From assembly GCA_002951815.1 (NCBI GenBank), contig CP019454.1, positions 1,798,001-1,862,000 of the forward strand: a stretch of DNA of 64,000 bases, given 5' to 3'. Positions 34,062 to 42,673 of the stretch are shown one piece after another; positions within the stretch are counted from its first letter, which is position 1; the number at the start of each line of letters is the position of its first letter. Below the pieces are notes generated by a model that made no database searches, was not told the DNA's origin, and saw nothing but the letters and a program-made list of their open reading frames with translations. Made by a program: the position numbers and the translations under genes. Source of the stretch: Sulfobacillus thermotolerans. GTDB lineage: Bacteria > Bacillota > Sulfobacillia > Sulfobacillales > Sulfobacillaceae.

Positions 34062-34877
34062 TTATGCGGACTGGGACGAGTGTTCACCCGAACCGGTTAT
34101 GTGAAGAGCCTTTTTGGTGGAGGAACAGCCGTATAAAGCAAGCGCTAATAATGCCCACAACGCTCCACTGTTGAAGTCCGTCGCATAGGGCAGCCAAAAT
34201 TGTCCTGCTTGTTGCATGGTAATCCAAGCCCAAATGGACAAAACGATAAGGCCTGCAGCACCTAAGCGGCGGAGGCGCGGCCAAATAAGTGCAGCCAAAG
34301 CCCCTAGAACGCCAAGCGCAAAGAGATGGCTGGGAACTGTGGAAAATCCGGTTGTGGCAAAGGGATAATACCAGGATTGCCACGCGGTTTCGAGCCATCC
34401 CGCTAGACTTAGGGTGAGCAACAGAGGTTTAGCGAAACGGTTCCACTGGATGGGGGCATCGGCACTGGGCCAAAGAGCAACGCCAAGGAGGGCATAAAGT
34501 AGTGCGGCCCCGGGTGCTCCGTCTTTGAGACTCCACTGGCCGAACGCAAGATTGCCTAGTGCTTCGCCAAACAGCCATACCAAAAGGGCCCAAACAATGG
34601 ATAGGGTTAGAGCTGTTTTGAGATAGCGATTGCTTAGCAGCATCACCCCAATGGATATTTGGGTGAGAGTAATGATTAAATTAAAGGGCCATTCAGCATG
34701 CGATCCCCAGAAGATTTCCCACTCCAGGAGATGTTGAAGCCAAAGCGGTTGACCCGGGAGATTTGACGAGATGTTTGCGGTAATAAATCCGTTTGTAAAC
34801 ATTTGTGGCTTTAATTGCAGTAAACCATCGCATAACCAAATGGCGCCCAAAATCCGTTGAATAAGAATGCGCGTCAT
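34062..34877 (-). CDS. multi-pass membrane protein, DoxX/DoxD-like
   Basis: 271 residues with about seven hydrophobic segments. The N-terminal ILGAIWLCDGLLQLKPQMF and NLIITLTQISIGVMLL stretches resemble DoxX/DoxD-type quinone-linked membrane proteins, but no catalytic residues can be named. The start overlaps the sortase stop by four bases, so it is the second gene of a sortase operon. It may have an envelope or respiratory role. The exact function is unknown. Confidence 0.6.
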   Translation of the reverse strand: MTRILIQRILGAIWLCDGLLQLKPQMFTNGFITANISSNLPGQPLWLQHLLEWEIFWGSHAEWPFNLIITLTQISIGVMLLSNRYLKTALTLSIVWALLVWLFGEALGNLAFGQWSLKDGAPGAALLYALLGVALWPSADAPIQWNRFAKPLLLTLSLAGWLETAWQSWYYPFATTGFSTVPSHLFALGVLGALAALIWPRLRRLGAAGLIVLSIWAWITMQQAGQFWLPYATDFNSGALWALLALALYGCSSTKKALHITGSGEHSSQSA

Positions 34878-35986
34878 GAAGCACCTCCTGATGACATTAA
34901 TCGTTCGAAATGCACTTGGCGAATGAAGAGCGTGTGGCCGGTAAACTTGGTGTCCATAGTAACGGAAAACAGTTGATTATTGATCCGGACAAACGGGTCA
35001 CGAAGGGTAATGGCTAGCGGTTGGCCTGAGGCATTGAGGCGAAAGAGCAAGGATAAGGTTCCGGGAAATGCAATCGCCTTGGCGTTGACATAAGGGTTGC
35101 CTACCGCATGAGTCCAAAGAGCTTGCATGGCAGACGAGTTATCCACTTGGCTTGCGTCTTTAAACGCCAACCAAAGATTCACAGCCTCCGTTGCGGCTTG
35201 CAGTGGTAAAACAGATTGCTGGTAGGTAAAATCGGCTGCTGTGCCGGCGTCTTGATAGCGCAAGGTACCCATCGGTAGAGAATTGTCTTGCAGAGACAAA
35301 GAATAGTGGTCCGTCACAAAAGACGGGATCATGGCGTGATAGGGTGAGGCGGGGGGCATGAGAACCCTTGGGGTCGCATGGTCCGTCAGGACCGACCGGA
35401 CCAGTCGACTCTCAACGATATATCGATTCGGGGTCAAGTACAGGGCATTTAACGGATCACAGGCTTCAAGATCTAATGTTGATGCGGGACTGACGGGTAA
35501 TCCTGCCGTATCTGAAACAATTTCATGGCCTGTGACATCAAACCAAAATGTGCCTTGAGATGTTGTCACAATCAAGCGATTGCCTGGTCGTAATTGGTTG
35601 AGATGTCGGAAATAGGTCGCGTTATGCGCGGCAATAACGCTAGTGCCTAATTGGCCTGGCATGACTGAACCAGGATAATGACCGGCAGCTAGCAGCAGCT
35701 CGCCATAGGCGGTGCCTTGGACGATGGGCACTTTCAAATGGAGCGAGGGGATCCAAAGGGTTGCACAGCGTTGACCGAGTTTAGGGTTGTCTTGTAGAGG
35801 GGCTGCTTGCAGTGATTGGGGCTCTGGGGATAAGGATTGAGATGGCTGTATGGTGCGAGACGGCTTAACCGTAGGTAAAGGAGCAGCAAATTGGCTGGTC
35901 CATTGCACCGCGGGGCCAATCCATAACGGAATGGCCAGCATGCCTAGACCCAAGGCGGCCAGACTTATTGCGAATGTTCGACGCAT
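34874..35986 (-). CDS. sortase (transpeptidase) with an extra C-terminal domain
   Basis: 370 residues. An N-terminal membrane anchor (ISLAALGLGMLAIPLWIG) is followed by a sortase domain at about residues 70-200: LWIPSLHLKVPIVQGT, the catalytic His in SVIAAHNATYFRHLNQL, the catalytic Cys in LEACDPLNALYLTPNRYIV and the conserved Arg in ESRLVRS. A further 160-residue C-terminal region of unknown role is not usual for sortases. It attaches proteins carrying an LPxTG-like signal to the cell wall. The divergent neighbour at 36174 ends in such a signal (SPVTG), so it is the likely substrate. Confidence 0.86.
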   Translation of the reverse strand: MRRTFAISLAALGLGMLAIPLWIGPAVQWTSQFAAPLPTVKPSRTIQPSQSLSPEPQSLQAAPLQDNPKLGQRCATLWIPSLHLKVPIVQGTAYGELLLAAGHYPGSVMPGQLGTSVIAAHNATYFRHLNQLRPGNRLIVTTSQGTFWFDVTGHEIVSDTAGLPVSPASTLDLEACDPLNALYLTPNRYIVESRLVRSVLTDHATPRVLMPPASPYHAMIPSFVTDHYSLSLQDNSLPMGTLRYQDAGTAADFTYQQSVLPLQAATEAVNLWLAFKDASQVDNSSAMQALWTHAVGNPYVNAKAIAFPGTLSLLFRLNASGQPLAITLRDPFVRINNQLFSVTMDTKFTGHTLFIRQVHFERLMSSGGAS

Positions 35987-36173
35987 GGTATTCCCTCCTC
36001 GTTATCGTGCTTTACTTGGGCCTACGTAAAAATCCTCGGATGCGATCTCTTCCACAAAAAATCCAGGAAATCTTCTCGAAAAAAAACCTTAAATTTTTTC
36101 TCCAAAAAGAGATCGGGTTCGTTCTGCGTTCCGTATATGAAGTGAAATCAGTCATCACGAGGAGGAAAAATTC
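35987..36173. promoter_or_regulatory. divergent promoter region of sortase and its probable substrate
   Basis: A 187-base gap with both genes reading outward. It holds a perfect 9-bp inverted repeat CGATCTCTT (36043-36051) and AAGAGATCG (36107-36115) separated by an A/T-rich 55-base stretch. A GAGGAGG ribosome site lies just before the plus-strand gene. Confidence 0.4.
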
Positions 36174-38591
36174 ATGCGTTATCTGACAAAAATCTTGAGT
36201 GCGACAGCCCTGAGTGTGGCGACGATTGGGGCATCTGTATCCATGGCCTTTGCTGCTTCACCGAGCTCGTCGATGACCGCGACTCCTGGGGTCTCATTGC
36301 GCCTTACATTGGATCAGTTGCTGGGAGAGCATGCCTTAGTACTCGAAGAACGCATGCAAGCATTATATAGTGGGAATACCGCGCAATATAATGCCCTAAC
36401 ATCCATTATGAACCAAGATACGCAACAACTGACTCAGGCAGTGTCGTCCATTTATGGCAGTGCCGCGGGGACAAAGTTTGCGTCTTTGTGGAACCAGCAC
36501 ATGCACTTCTTTAACTACGTGAATGCGGTAAAGGGGGAAAATGCGGCGCAAGAGGCGTTAACGCAGTATAAGAACCAATTTAGCCAATTTTTAGCGGGGG
36601 CCAATCCGAACTTGAGTGAGAGCACCTTGTCCACGGTGCTGCAAGAGCACATCAATCAAATTACCACAGCCTTCAATGACTATGCCCAGGGTCAAGATAG
36701 CGCTGCGACGCAAGAACTCGTGCAAGATTATAACTTGATGTACACGGCAGGCGGATATCTTGCGGGCGGTATTGCAAAACAATTTCCTGCCAAGTTTGAC
36801 AACCAGTCCCCATCGACTCCGGCTGTCAATCTACAAGTGGCACTCGATCAACTACTGGGAGAACATGCCATGATTTTAGAGTTGGCGATGCAAGCTCTCT
36901 ATAGTGGCAACCAAGGTTTGTATCATGCTTATATGATGCAAATGAATGCGAATACGCAAGCATTGACTCAGGCCATAGCCAGTATTTACGGGACGGCTGC
37001 GGGTCAGCAGTTCGAGCATTTGTGGGAGCAGCACCAGTACTTCTTTACCTATGTGAACGACGTTAAAGATGGCAATACGGCCGGTGCTAGGGCCGCGCAA
37101 GAGGCGTTAACGCAGTATAAGAACCAATTTAGCCAATTTTTAGCGGGGGCCAATCCGAACTTGAGTGAGAGCACCTTGTCCACCGTGTTGCAAGAGCACA
37201 TCAATCAAATTACCGCCGCATTTCAAGATTATGTGGCGGGCAATGATGCGGCCGCAACTCAAGAGTTGATGCAGGACTATAATCTGATGTATACGGCGGG
37301 GGGATATTTAGCTCAGGGCATTGTCGCGCAATTTCCAAGCAAATTTGATCACACGGAGACGAATACTGCGGCCGGAAACTTGCGGGTGGATTTGGATCAA
37401 CTGCTTGGTGAGCACGCGTTGATTCTCGAATTACGCATGCAAGCCTTATATAGCGGCAATACCAATCTCTATAATGCCTATACCGCCGTCATGAATCAAA
37501 ATACGCAGTCGTTGACAGCGGCCATAACCAGTATTTACGGGCAAAGTGCTGGACAAAAGTTTGAATCGTTATGGAACGAGCATATGTACTTTTTTTCCTA
37601 CGTTACGGATTTGGTCGACGCGAATAGCGCTCAAGCCACACTCACGCATTATAAGGACGCTTTCGCGGCATTTTTAGCAAGTGCTGATCCACATCTCAGT
37701 GACAGCGTCTTATCCTCAGTGCTCCAAGAGCATATTGATCAAATTACGGCAGCGTTTAATGATTTTACACAGGGCAATCAGGCAGGAGCGGTGCAGGAAC
37801 TCACCGCGGATTATGGGTTGATGTACCAAGCCGCCGATTATTTGGCATCGGGCATTGAAGCGCAGTTTCCCGAGAAATTTGCCAGTACCTCTCCGAATAC
37901 TGCGGCGGGATCATTGGTAAGTTCTTTGGACCAATTGTTAGGGATGCATGCTTTCTTGTTGGAAATGCGAATGCAGGCCCTTTACGCCAATAATACCGCC
38001 GCGGAACAAGCCTTCACGGCAGCTATGAATCAAAATACCACCAGTCTCACTCAAGCCATTGGCAGTATTTATGGCCCGAAGGCGGCGAGCGAGTTCGAGA
38101 CCTTGTGGAACCACCATATGCTCTTCTTCACCTATGCAGAGGATATTAAAGATGGCAACGCGTCTGGAGCTCAAGCCGCACAAATGGCACTGACGCAATA
38201 CAAGAACCAGTTCAGCCAATTTTTGGCCGCGGCCGATCCGCATCTGAGTGAAAGTACGCTATCGACGGTTTTACAAGAACACATCAACCAAATCACCACT
38301 GCCTTTCTCGATGACACTAAGGGAGAAGCTGCGGCGTCTGATGCCAGTTTGTGGCAAGACTACAATTTAATGTACACGGCGGGCCAATATCTGGCGTCAG
38401 GCATTGTCGCTCAATTTCCGAATAAGTTTGGTTCAACGCCTGCGGTAACGCGGCCTGCAACGACGCCTACAGCCATGATGAAAGGAGCGACATCGCCCGT
38501 TACGGGCCTGCCCTTATTGCCGATTATGGGAATCGGAGCTGGGTTGATGGGAGCAGCGGGACTGTTATTAAAGACGCGACGGCAATCCTAG
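36174..38591 (+). CDS. cell-wall-anchored protein with four helical repeats and an SPVTG sorting signal
   Basis: 805 residues. A signal peptide (MRYLTKILSATALSVATIGA..., cleavage near AFAA) precedes four repeats of about 185 residues starting near residues 40, 220, 403 and 580. Each repeat has LDQLLG-x-HA, a QALY segment, SIYG, LW-x-x-H-x-x-FF-Y, QFLA-x-A-P-LS, VLQEHI-QIT and a closing QFP-KF. The repeats look all-helical, with His residues at fixed places, so metal or haem binding is possible but unproven. The C-terminus is SPVTG, a hydrophobic helix and KTRRQS, a sortase signal. The sortase is encoded divergently next door. The repeat family is one I remember only as uncharacterised in Gram-positives. 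Confidence 0.82.
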   Translation: MRYLTKILSATALSVATIGASVSMAFAASPSSSMTATPGVSLRLTLDQLLGEHALVLEERMQALYSGNTAQYNALTSIMNQDTQQLTQAVSSIYGSAAGTKFASLWNQHMHFFNYVNAVKGENAAQEALTQYKNQFSQFLAGANPNLSESTLSTVLQEHINQITTAFNDYAQGQDSAATQELVQDYNLMYTAGGYLAGGIAKQFPAKFDNQSPSTPAVNLQVALDQLLGEHAMILELAMQALYSGNQGLYHAYMMQMNANTQALTQAIASIYGTAAGQQFEHLWEQHQYFFTYVNDVKDGNTAGARAAQEALTQYKNQFSQFLAGANPNLSESTLSTVLQEHINQITAAFQDYVAGNDAAATQELMQDYNLMYTAGGYLAQGIVAQFPSKFDHTETNTAAGNLRVDLDQLLGEHALILELRMQALYSGNTNLYNAYTAVMNQNTQSLTAAITSIYGQSAGQKFESLWNEHMYFFSYVTDLVDANSAQATLTHYKDAFAAFLASADPHLSDSVLSSVLQEHIDQITAAFNDFTQGNQAGAVQELTADYGLMYQAADYLASGIEAQFPEKFASTSPNTAAGSLVSSLDQLLGMHAFLLEMRMQALYANNTAAEQAFTAAMNQNTTSLTQAIGSIYGPKAASEFETLWNHHMLFFTYAEDIKDGNASGAQAAQMALTQYKNQFSQFLAAADPHLSESTLSTVLQEHINQITTAFLDDTKGEAAASDASLWQDYNLMYTAGQYLASGIVAQFPNKFGSTPAVTRPATTPTAMMKGATSPVTGLPLLPIMGIGAGLMGAAGLLLKTRRQS
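36546..36634 (+). repeat. DNA-identical 89-bp segment in repeat 1 of the surface protein
   Basis: Identical to 37095-37183 in repeat 2, including silent positions, while sequence on either side diverges. This suggests recent gene conversion or recombination between repeats. Confidence 0.85.
37095..37183 (+). repeat. DNA-identical 89-bp segment in repeat 2 of the surface protein
   Basis: Partner of 36546-36634. Repeats 3 and 4 encode similar residues here but with different codons. Confidence 0.85.
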
Positions 38592-38610
38592 TAGCGAAAA
38601 CGGGTTATCA

Positions 38611-38641
38611 CCGTTCGGGCTTTCAGCCCGGACGGTTTTTT
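38611..38641 (+). terminator. terminator of the surface-protein gene
   Basis: CCGTTCGGGCT / AGCCCGGACGG stem with loop TTC, followed by TTTTTTT. Confidence 0.88.
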
Positions 38642-38736
38642 TATGTTAATAAACAAAAAAACCTTGCAGGAATTTTATGGCAAAAACCGAATATTTTGAT
38701 CAGATTCATGGACTTAACATAAAGGGGGACGGTTTC

Positions 38737-40629
38737 ATGAAACGGACATGGGCGGTACTAAGTACCGCGACGGTTTTAGCCCTACCGGCCTTGGCTCTAC
38801 CGGGATCGGCCGCTGCCAGTCAATATGGACGAGTCTCGGGGAATATTGCCCATGCGTTGCTGGCTCAATCCACAATGACTGGGGCAGCAAACACGTCGGC
38901 GAAAGTTACCCTATATGTGGGGTTTAATTTTGTCAAACCGGCCAACATGCCAAGTCTTGCGCAGTACATTCAGGATACTGAAACGCCGGGCAATGCGTTG
39001 TTTCACCATTTTCTTACGGAGACCCAGTTTGCTGCGGACTACGCGCCATCCCCGGATCAAGTCGATGCATTGCTTAATTATTTGGCGCAATACCATATTG
39101 TTCCGGTCACTGTCCATGGTCACGCCGTCCAATACCCTTTAGGCATTAATGTGACCGGGACAGTAGGCGACGTGGAGCAGGCGTTTTCGGTTTCCATCAA
39201 CAATTATCTTTCGGCGGGAAAATCCTATATTGCCAACGATGAAAACCCCTCGCTGCCAATGTCCTATACGTATCAAGGTACGTCATATAATTTAGCGCGT
39301 TTAGTTTCCGGGGTCGCAGGGATGACCACCTATAACGGGATTGGACCCCATACCGTGCAACAGTCCAATGTGACGCATCTCAATGACCAATCCGGGCCCG
39401 TCGGCTATTCACCGCAGCAAATTGCTGCGGCTTATAACGCCACGCCATTGCTGGCGCATCACATTACAGGAAAGGGGGTTACGATTGGGGTGGCCACTTT
39501 GGCGCCCTTTGTGCCAAGTGATGCGACGTATTTTTGGCAGTATTATGGCATTAACCGAACCGGGAGCCTCAGTGAAGTTGGAGTCGACGGGCAAAGCACG
39601 ACCGCTTCTGGGAAAGGAATAGGGGGGAGTGAAACCTCATTAGATGTTGAACGTTCTGGCGCCATGGCGCCAGGGGCCAACATCATTGTGTATGAAGCAC
39701 CGAATACCACTACGGGCTTTATTGATCTCTATGACACGGTCGCTACAGCTGACCAAGTCCAAGTCATGACGACGAGTTGGGGAGAAGCGGAGTTTTTCGA
39801 ACCGTTCTCTTATGCCTACATGCTCAACCAAGCGTTTATGCAAGGGGCCGCTGAAGGGATGACCATGATTGCAGCGTCTGGCGATGATGGGGCATATGAC
39901 GGCTATCCTACCGACAAACAGCTCGCGGTCGACTCGCCCGCGTCAAGCCCCGATATTTTGGCGGCTGGTGGGACGACGTTGCCTATGGTGTCGACCCAGC
40001 CGAACGCGAATCCGATATCACCCGGGACCTCAGAAACGGGATATATTCCCATTCCTAACGGATCGATTGCCATGGTGGGAGAGCAAGGCTGGGGATGGCA
40101 ATATTTATTGCCTTATTACGCTAATTTTGGTGTCAAATCTGAAGCCATATGGGAAAGAGATATTTATCCCTTCGGATCAACGGGAGGATATAGCGCGTTT
40201 TGGACGTCATCGACTCCTGACAATGGCGCGAGTCTTTATTGGTGGCAATCGGGTACGGGGAATGCCAATGCTCGGGGTGTGCCCGATGTGGCGTTTGATG
40301 CCGATCCGTTTACAGGCTATGCGATTTACGACACGAATTCGCTCTATACGACCGAATCTGACGGTTGGACCAATGGATGGGGCGGTACGTCTTTTGCCGC
40401 ACCGCAATGGGCAGGGATTATGGCCTTGATCGACCAAGATCTCCGGGGCCCGCAAGGATTGGTGAACGCGGCATTTTATGCGAATGCCAATGGCGGGGGA
40501 TTTCATCCCATCACGCAAGGCAACAATTGGTATTATAATGCGGGACCTGGATGGAACGCCGTCACGGGCCTTGGCTCTCCTGACGTGGCCCAGTTGGCGA
40601 AAAGTCTTGCGGCGTGGAATCAAGAGTAG
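38737..40629 (+). CDS. secreted sedolisin-type serine-carboxyl peptidase (S53, kumamolisin-like)
   Basis: About 630 residues. A signal peptide (MKRTWAVLSTATVLALPALA) leads into a pro-kumamolisin domain (FHHFLTETQFAADYAPS...VDALLNYL), then the peptidase. The catalytic Glu and Asp lie in GIGGSETSLDVERS, and the Ser in WGGTSFAAPQWAGIMAL. A late D-x-x-x-G-x-N-like stretch would bind calcium. Sedolisins act at low pH and resist pepstatin, which suits an acidophile that scavenges external protein. The ATG at 38737 has an AAAGGGGG upstream. An earlier in-frame ATG would spoil the signal peptide. Confidence 0.92.
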   Translation: MKRTWAVLSTATVLALPALALPGSAAASQYGRVSGNIAHALLAQSTMTGAANTSAKVTLYVGFNFVKPANMPSLAQYIQDTETPGNALFHHFLTETQFAADYAPSPDQVDALLNYLAQYHIVPVTVHGHAVQYPLGINVTGTVGDVEQAFSVSINNYLSAGKSYIANDENPSLPMSYTYQGTSYNLARLVSGVAGMTTYNGIGPHTVQQSNVTHLNDQSGPVGYSPQQIAAAYNATPLLAHHITGKGVTIGVATLAPFVPSDATYFWQYYGINRTGSLSEVGVDGQSTTASGKGIGGSETSLDVERSGAMAPGANIIVYEAPNTTTGFIDLYDTVATADQVQVMTTSWGEAEFFEPFSYAYMLNQAFMQGAAEGMTMIAASGDDGAYDGYPTDKQLAVDSPASSPDILAAGGTTLPMVSTQPNANPISPGTSETGYIPIPNGSIAMVGEQGWGWQYLLPYYANFGVKSEAIWERDIYPFGSTGGYSAFWTSSTPDNGASLYWWQSGTGNANARGVPDVAFDADPFTGYAIYDTNSLYTTESDGWTNGWGGTSFAAPQWAGIMALIDQDLRGPQGLVNAAFYANANGGGFHPITQGNNWYYNAGPGWNAVTGLGSPDVAQLAKSLAAWNQE

Positions 40630-40638
40630 AGGTTGGCA

Positions 40639-40674
40639 AAGGCGAAGGAGCGAAAAGCTTGCTTCGCCTTTTTG
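40639..40674 (+). terminator. terminator of the sedolisin gene
   Basis: AAGGCGAAG (40639-40647) pairs with CTTCGCCTT (40662-40670), followed by TTT. Confidence 0.82.
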
Positions 40675-40738
40675 TCACGGGGCTACATGGAAAAAACGGG
40701 CATGATAAGGAGGAGATGTGTTTAAGGAGGACCATTGC

Positions 40739-40888
40739 GTGGGGACGAAGATGTTGTTATTTGCGATTGTTTTAGAAGGGTTTGCAGTACTCATGAATGC
40801 TGATTCAAGCGGATTAGGCTTAGTATGGGTGGGCGTTGCGGTGATTGGTCTGGGTATGGGGGGCTTAGGTCTCTTTTTGAAAAATTGA
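40739..40888 (+). CDS. small hydrophobic protein
   Basis: A 49-codon frame with a GTG start eight bases after a perfect AAGGAGG. It encodes MLLFAIVLEGFAVLMNADSS and GLGLVWVGVAVIGLGMGGLGLFLKN, so two short membrane helices. The strong ribosome site and the purely hydrophobic content make it a plausible small membrane protein. No family is known to me. It sits between the two secreted protease genes. Confidence 0.5.
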   Translation: MGTKMLLFAIVLEGFAVLMNADSSGLGLVWVGVAVIGLGMGGLGLFLKN

Positions 40889-41761
40889 GCATGTCAGGGT
40901 GGCGATGGGTCAGTAGTCTCGCTCAGTCAGAAAGATGTGGAGTCGCTAGACGTACAAAGAAGCCCGCTTCTCATGACGGTTGACCCTGGTTGAGGATTTG
41001 TGAATTGCATTATGTGCGCAAAAAAAGTATGGCTCGGGGCCATTGTTGCCGTCTCGAAACGGCTCCAATCAGCCCTTTTGTCTTCTTTCCTATGTTTGGG
41101 TCTATTCTTACATGGTAGACTGAATGCCTAACTGCTGATTTGTCGACACCACGGAATTTTTCACTAATTTAGCAGCTTTTTAGACTGGACTTTGCTTCCG
41201 GATAAGCGTCTTCGCCAAGGACGCCAGAGGGCTTTATATCGTGGCAGGGGACCGAAGGCTCCGAATACTAGGCATGTCATACGCATCCCAAAAGATTGAG
41301 AACACATCCAACGGCCAAGGCTACCATGCCGCTGCTATGGCAGCGACAGCGTTATTAATTATGATTTGCACTAGAAGATTGGGATCGACTTGGAGCCTTG
41401 GAGAAAACTGACCGCCACCGCCAATGCGTGAAGGATGTGGCGGTCATGGCCACGATTAAGCACGGTAAATGGGTGCCGATAACGAAGCGTGATGGTCCAC
41501 AAGGTGGGCTGTTGGCGGAGTGTACTGACGGCACCATATTGTTGTTACAAGGAATAGTTGTGATATCGCCATTTGGTTCCTCACTTGTTCCCTAATGGTG
41601 CATCCGGATGACGCCGAAACGAGGAAAAAAATACAACCCCAAAAAATTCTATGGAAAAAGAAGGAAAATCAACAGAAAGAACAGAACACACAATATGTAC
41701 CATAGATATGCTGTTAAAGGGATTGACCATCCATTTGCTCTTACCGAGGAGGAATTTATTC
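40889..41761. other. long gap before the G1 peptidase gene
   Basis: About 870 bases with only weak frames. The one at 41398-41595 (65 codons, with KHGKWVPITKRDGPQGGLLA) could be a tiny gene but lacks a ribosome site and a known family. The last 150 bases are A-rich and contain the AGGAGG site of the peptidase gene, so a long 5' leader is possible. Confidence 0.4.
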
Positions 41762-42541
41762 ATGCGTGTTCGTTCATGGATTATGACAGCTGCGATGGCA
41801 TCTTTTGTCGCGGGTGCGCCGACTATGGCTATGGGATCGTCGGCTCTTCCTTTAATTACCCATGCTCCAAGACTTAAACTGTCCCGCCCATCTCATGCAA
41901 TTGGCAACTATGGATGGTCTTCGAGCAATTGGTCCGGCTACGCCGTAACCAATGGGCCCTACACCCAAATTACGGGAAGTTGGATTGTCCCAACGGTTAC
42001 AGCAGGGCATGGGTCGACCTATTCGTCGGCGTGGATTGGGATTGACGGCTTTAATAATAGCGATCTAATTCAGACAGGCACAGAACAAGACTATACTGGG
42101 GGATCGGCACAGTATTCGGCATGGTGGGAAATTCTTCCGGCAGCAGAAACGGTCATTAACGAACCGGTTGCGCCGGGCGACCAGATGGATGCGTCTATTG
42201 TGAACGACGGCAACGGGGTATGGACTATCACGCTAAAGGATGTCACGGAAGGCTGGACCTTTACAACCAATCAGGACTACTCAGGACCCGGTGCGTCTGC
42301 TGAATGGATCTTGGAGGCTCCGACCATCGGAGGGCATGTCGCTACATTGGCCAACTACGGGGAGACAACGTTTAATCCCGGCACAGTCAATGGGGGAGCC
42401 AATCCTGATTTCACGACCGAGGATGGGGGCGTCATGATTCAAAAGAACAAGCAAGTTTCGACACCCTCGGTTCCGGACAGCGATACGGATGGGTTTAACG
42501 TGGCCTATGGCCCCACAGCGCCTAGCGCTCCCGCCTCGTAA
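41762..42541 (+). CDS. secreted G1-family (eqolisin-like) glutamic peptidase
   Basis: About 259 residues. The signal peptide is MRVRSWIMTAAMASFVAGAP. The mature part begins near NYGWSSSNWSGYAVTNGPYT and follows the eqolisin pattern: ITGSWIVPTV, SAWIGIDG, the catalytic Gln in LIQTGTEQ and the catalytic Glu in GASAEWILEAPTIGG. G1 peptidases are acid-active and pepstatin-resistant, first known from fungi and later seen in bacteria. The ATG at 41762 has AGGAGG at the right distance. It forms a functional pair with the sedolisin upstream. Confidence 0.88.
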   Translation: MRVRSWIMTAAMASFVAGAPTMAMGSSALPLITHAPRLKLSRPSHAIGNYGWSSSNWSGYAVTNGPYTQITGSWIVPTVTAGHGSTYSSAWIGIDGFNNSDLIQTGTEQDYTGGSAQYSAWWEILPAAETVINEPVAPGDQMDASIVNDGNGVWTITLKDVTEGWTFTTNQDYSGPGASAEWILEAPTIGGHVATLANYGETTFNPGTVNGGANPDFTTEDGGVMIQKNKQVSTPSVPDSDTDGFNVAYGPTAPSAPAS

Positions 42542-42578
42542 ACAAGGGCCCCTGCGGGGGCCTTGTTTACGAGGTTTC
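42534..42578. terminator. very long hairpin overlapping the G1 peptidase stop codon
   Basis: CCTCGTAAACAAGGGCCCC (42534-42552) pairs with GGGGGCCTTGTTTACGAGG (42556-42574) with one mismatch and a three-base loop TGC, then TTTCTT. The TAA stop of the peptidase lies inside the 5' arm. Confidence 0.82.
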
Positions 42579-42673
42579 TTCGGCTTGTGACGGATGGCGG
42601 TGAGCTTTTAGCAACGATTTATAGAACACGGCACCATTTGAAACGCTGTTGTCTAGTCGCTTGCAAAATCTGG

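Noticed and set aside
41608-41877. 89-codon lysine-rich frame before the G1 peptidase
   Set aside because: It overlaps the peptidase signal peptide in another frame and reflects an A-rich leader.
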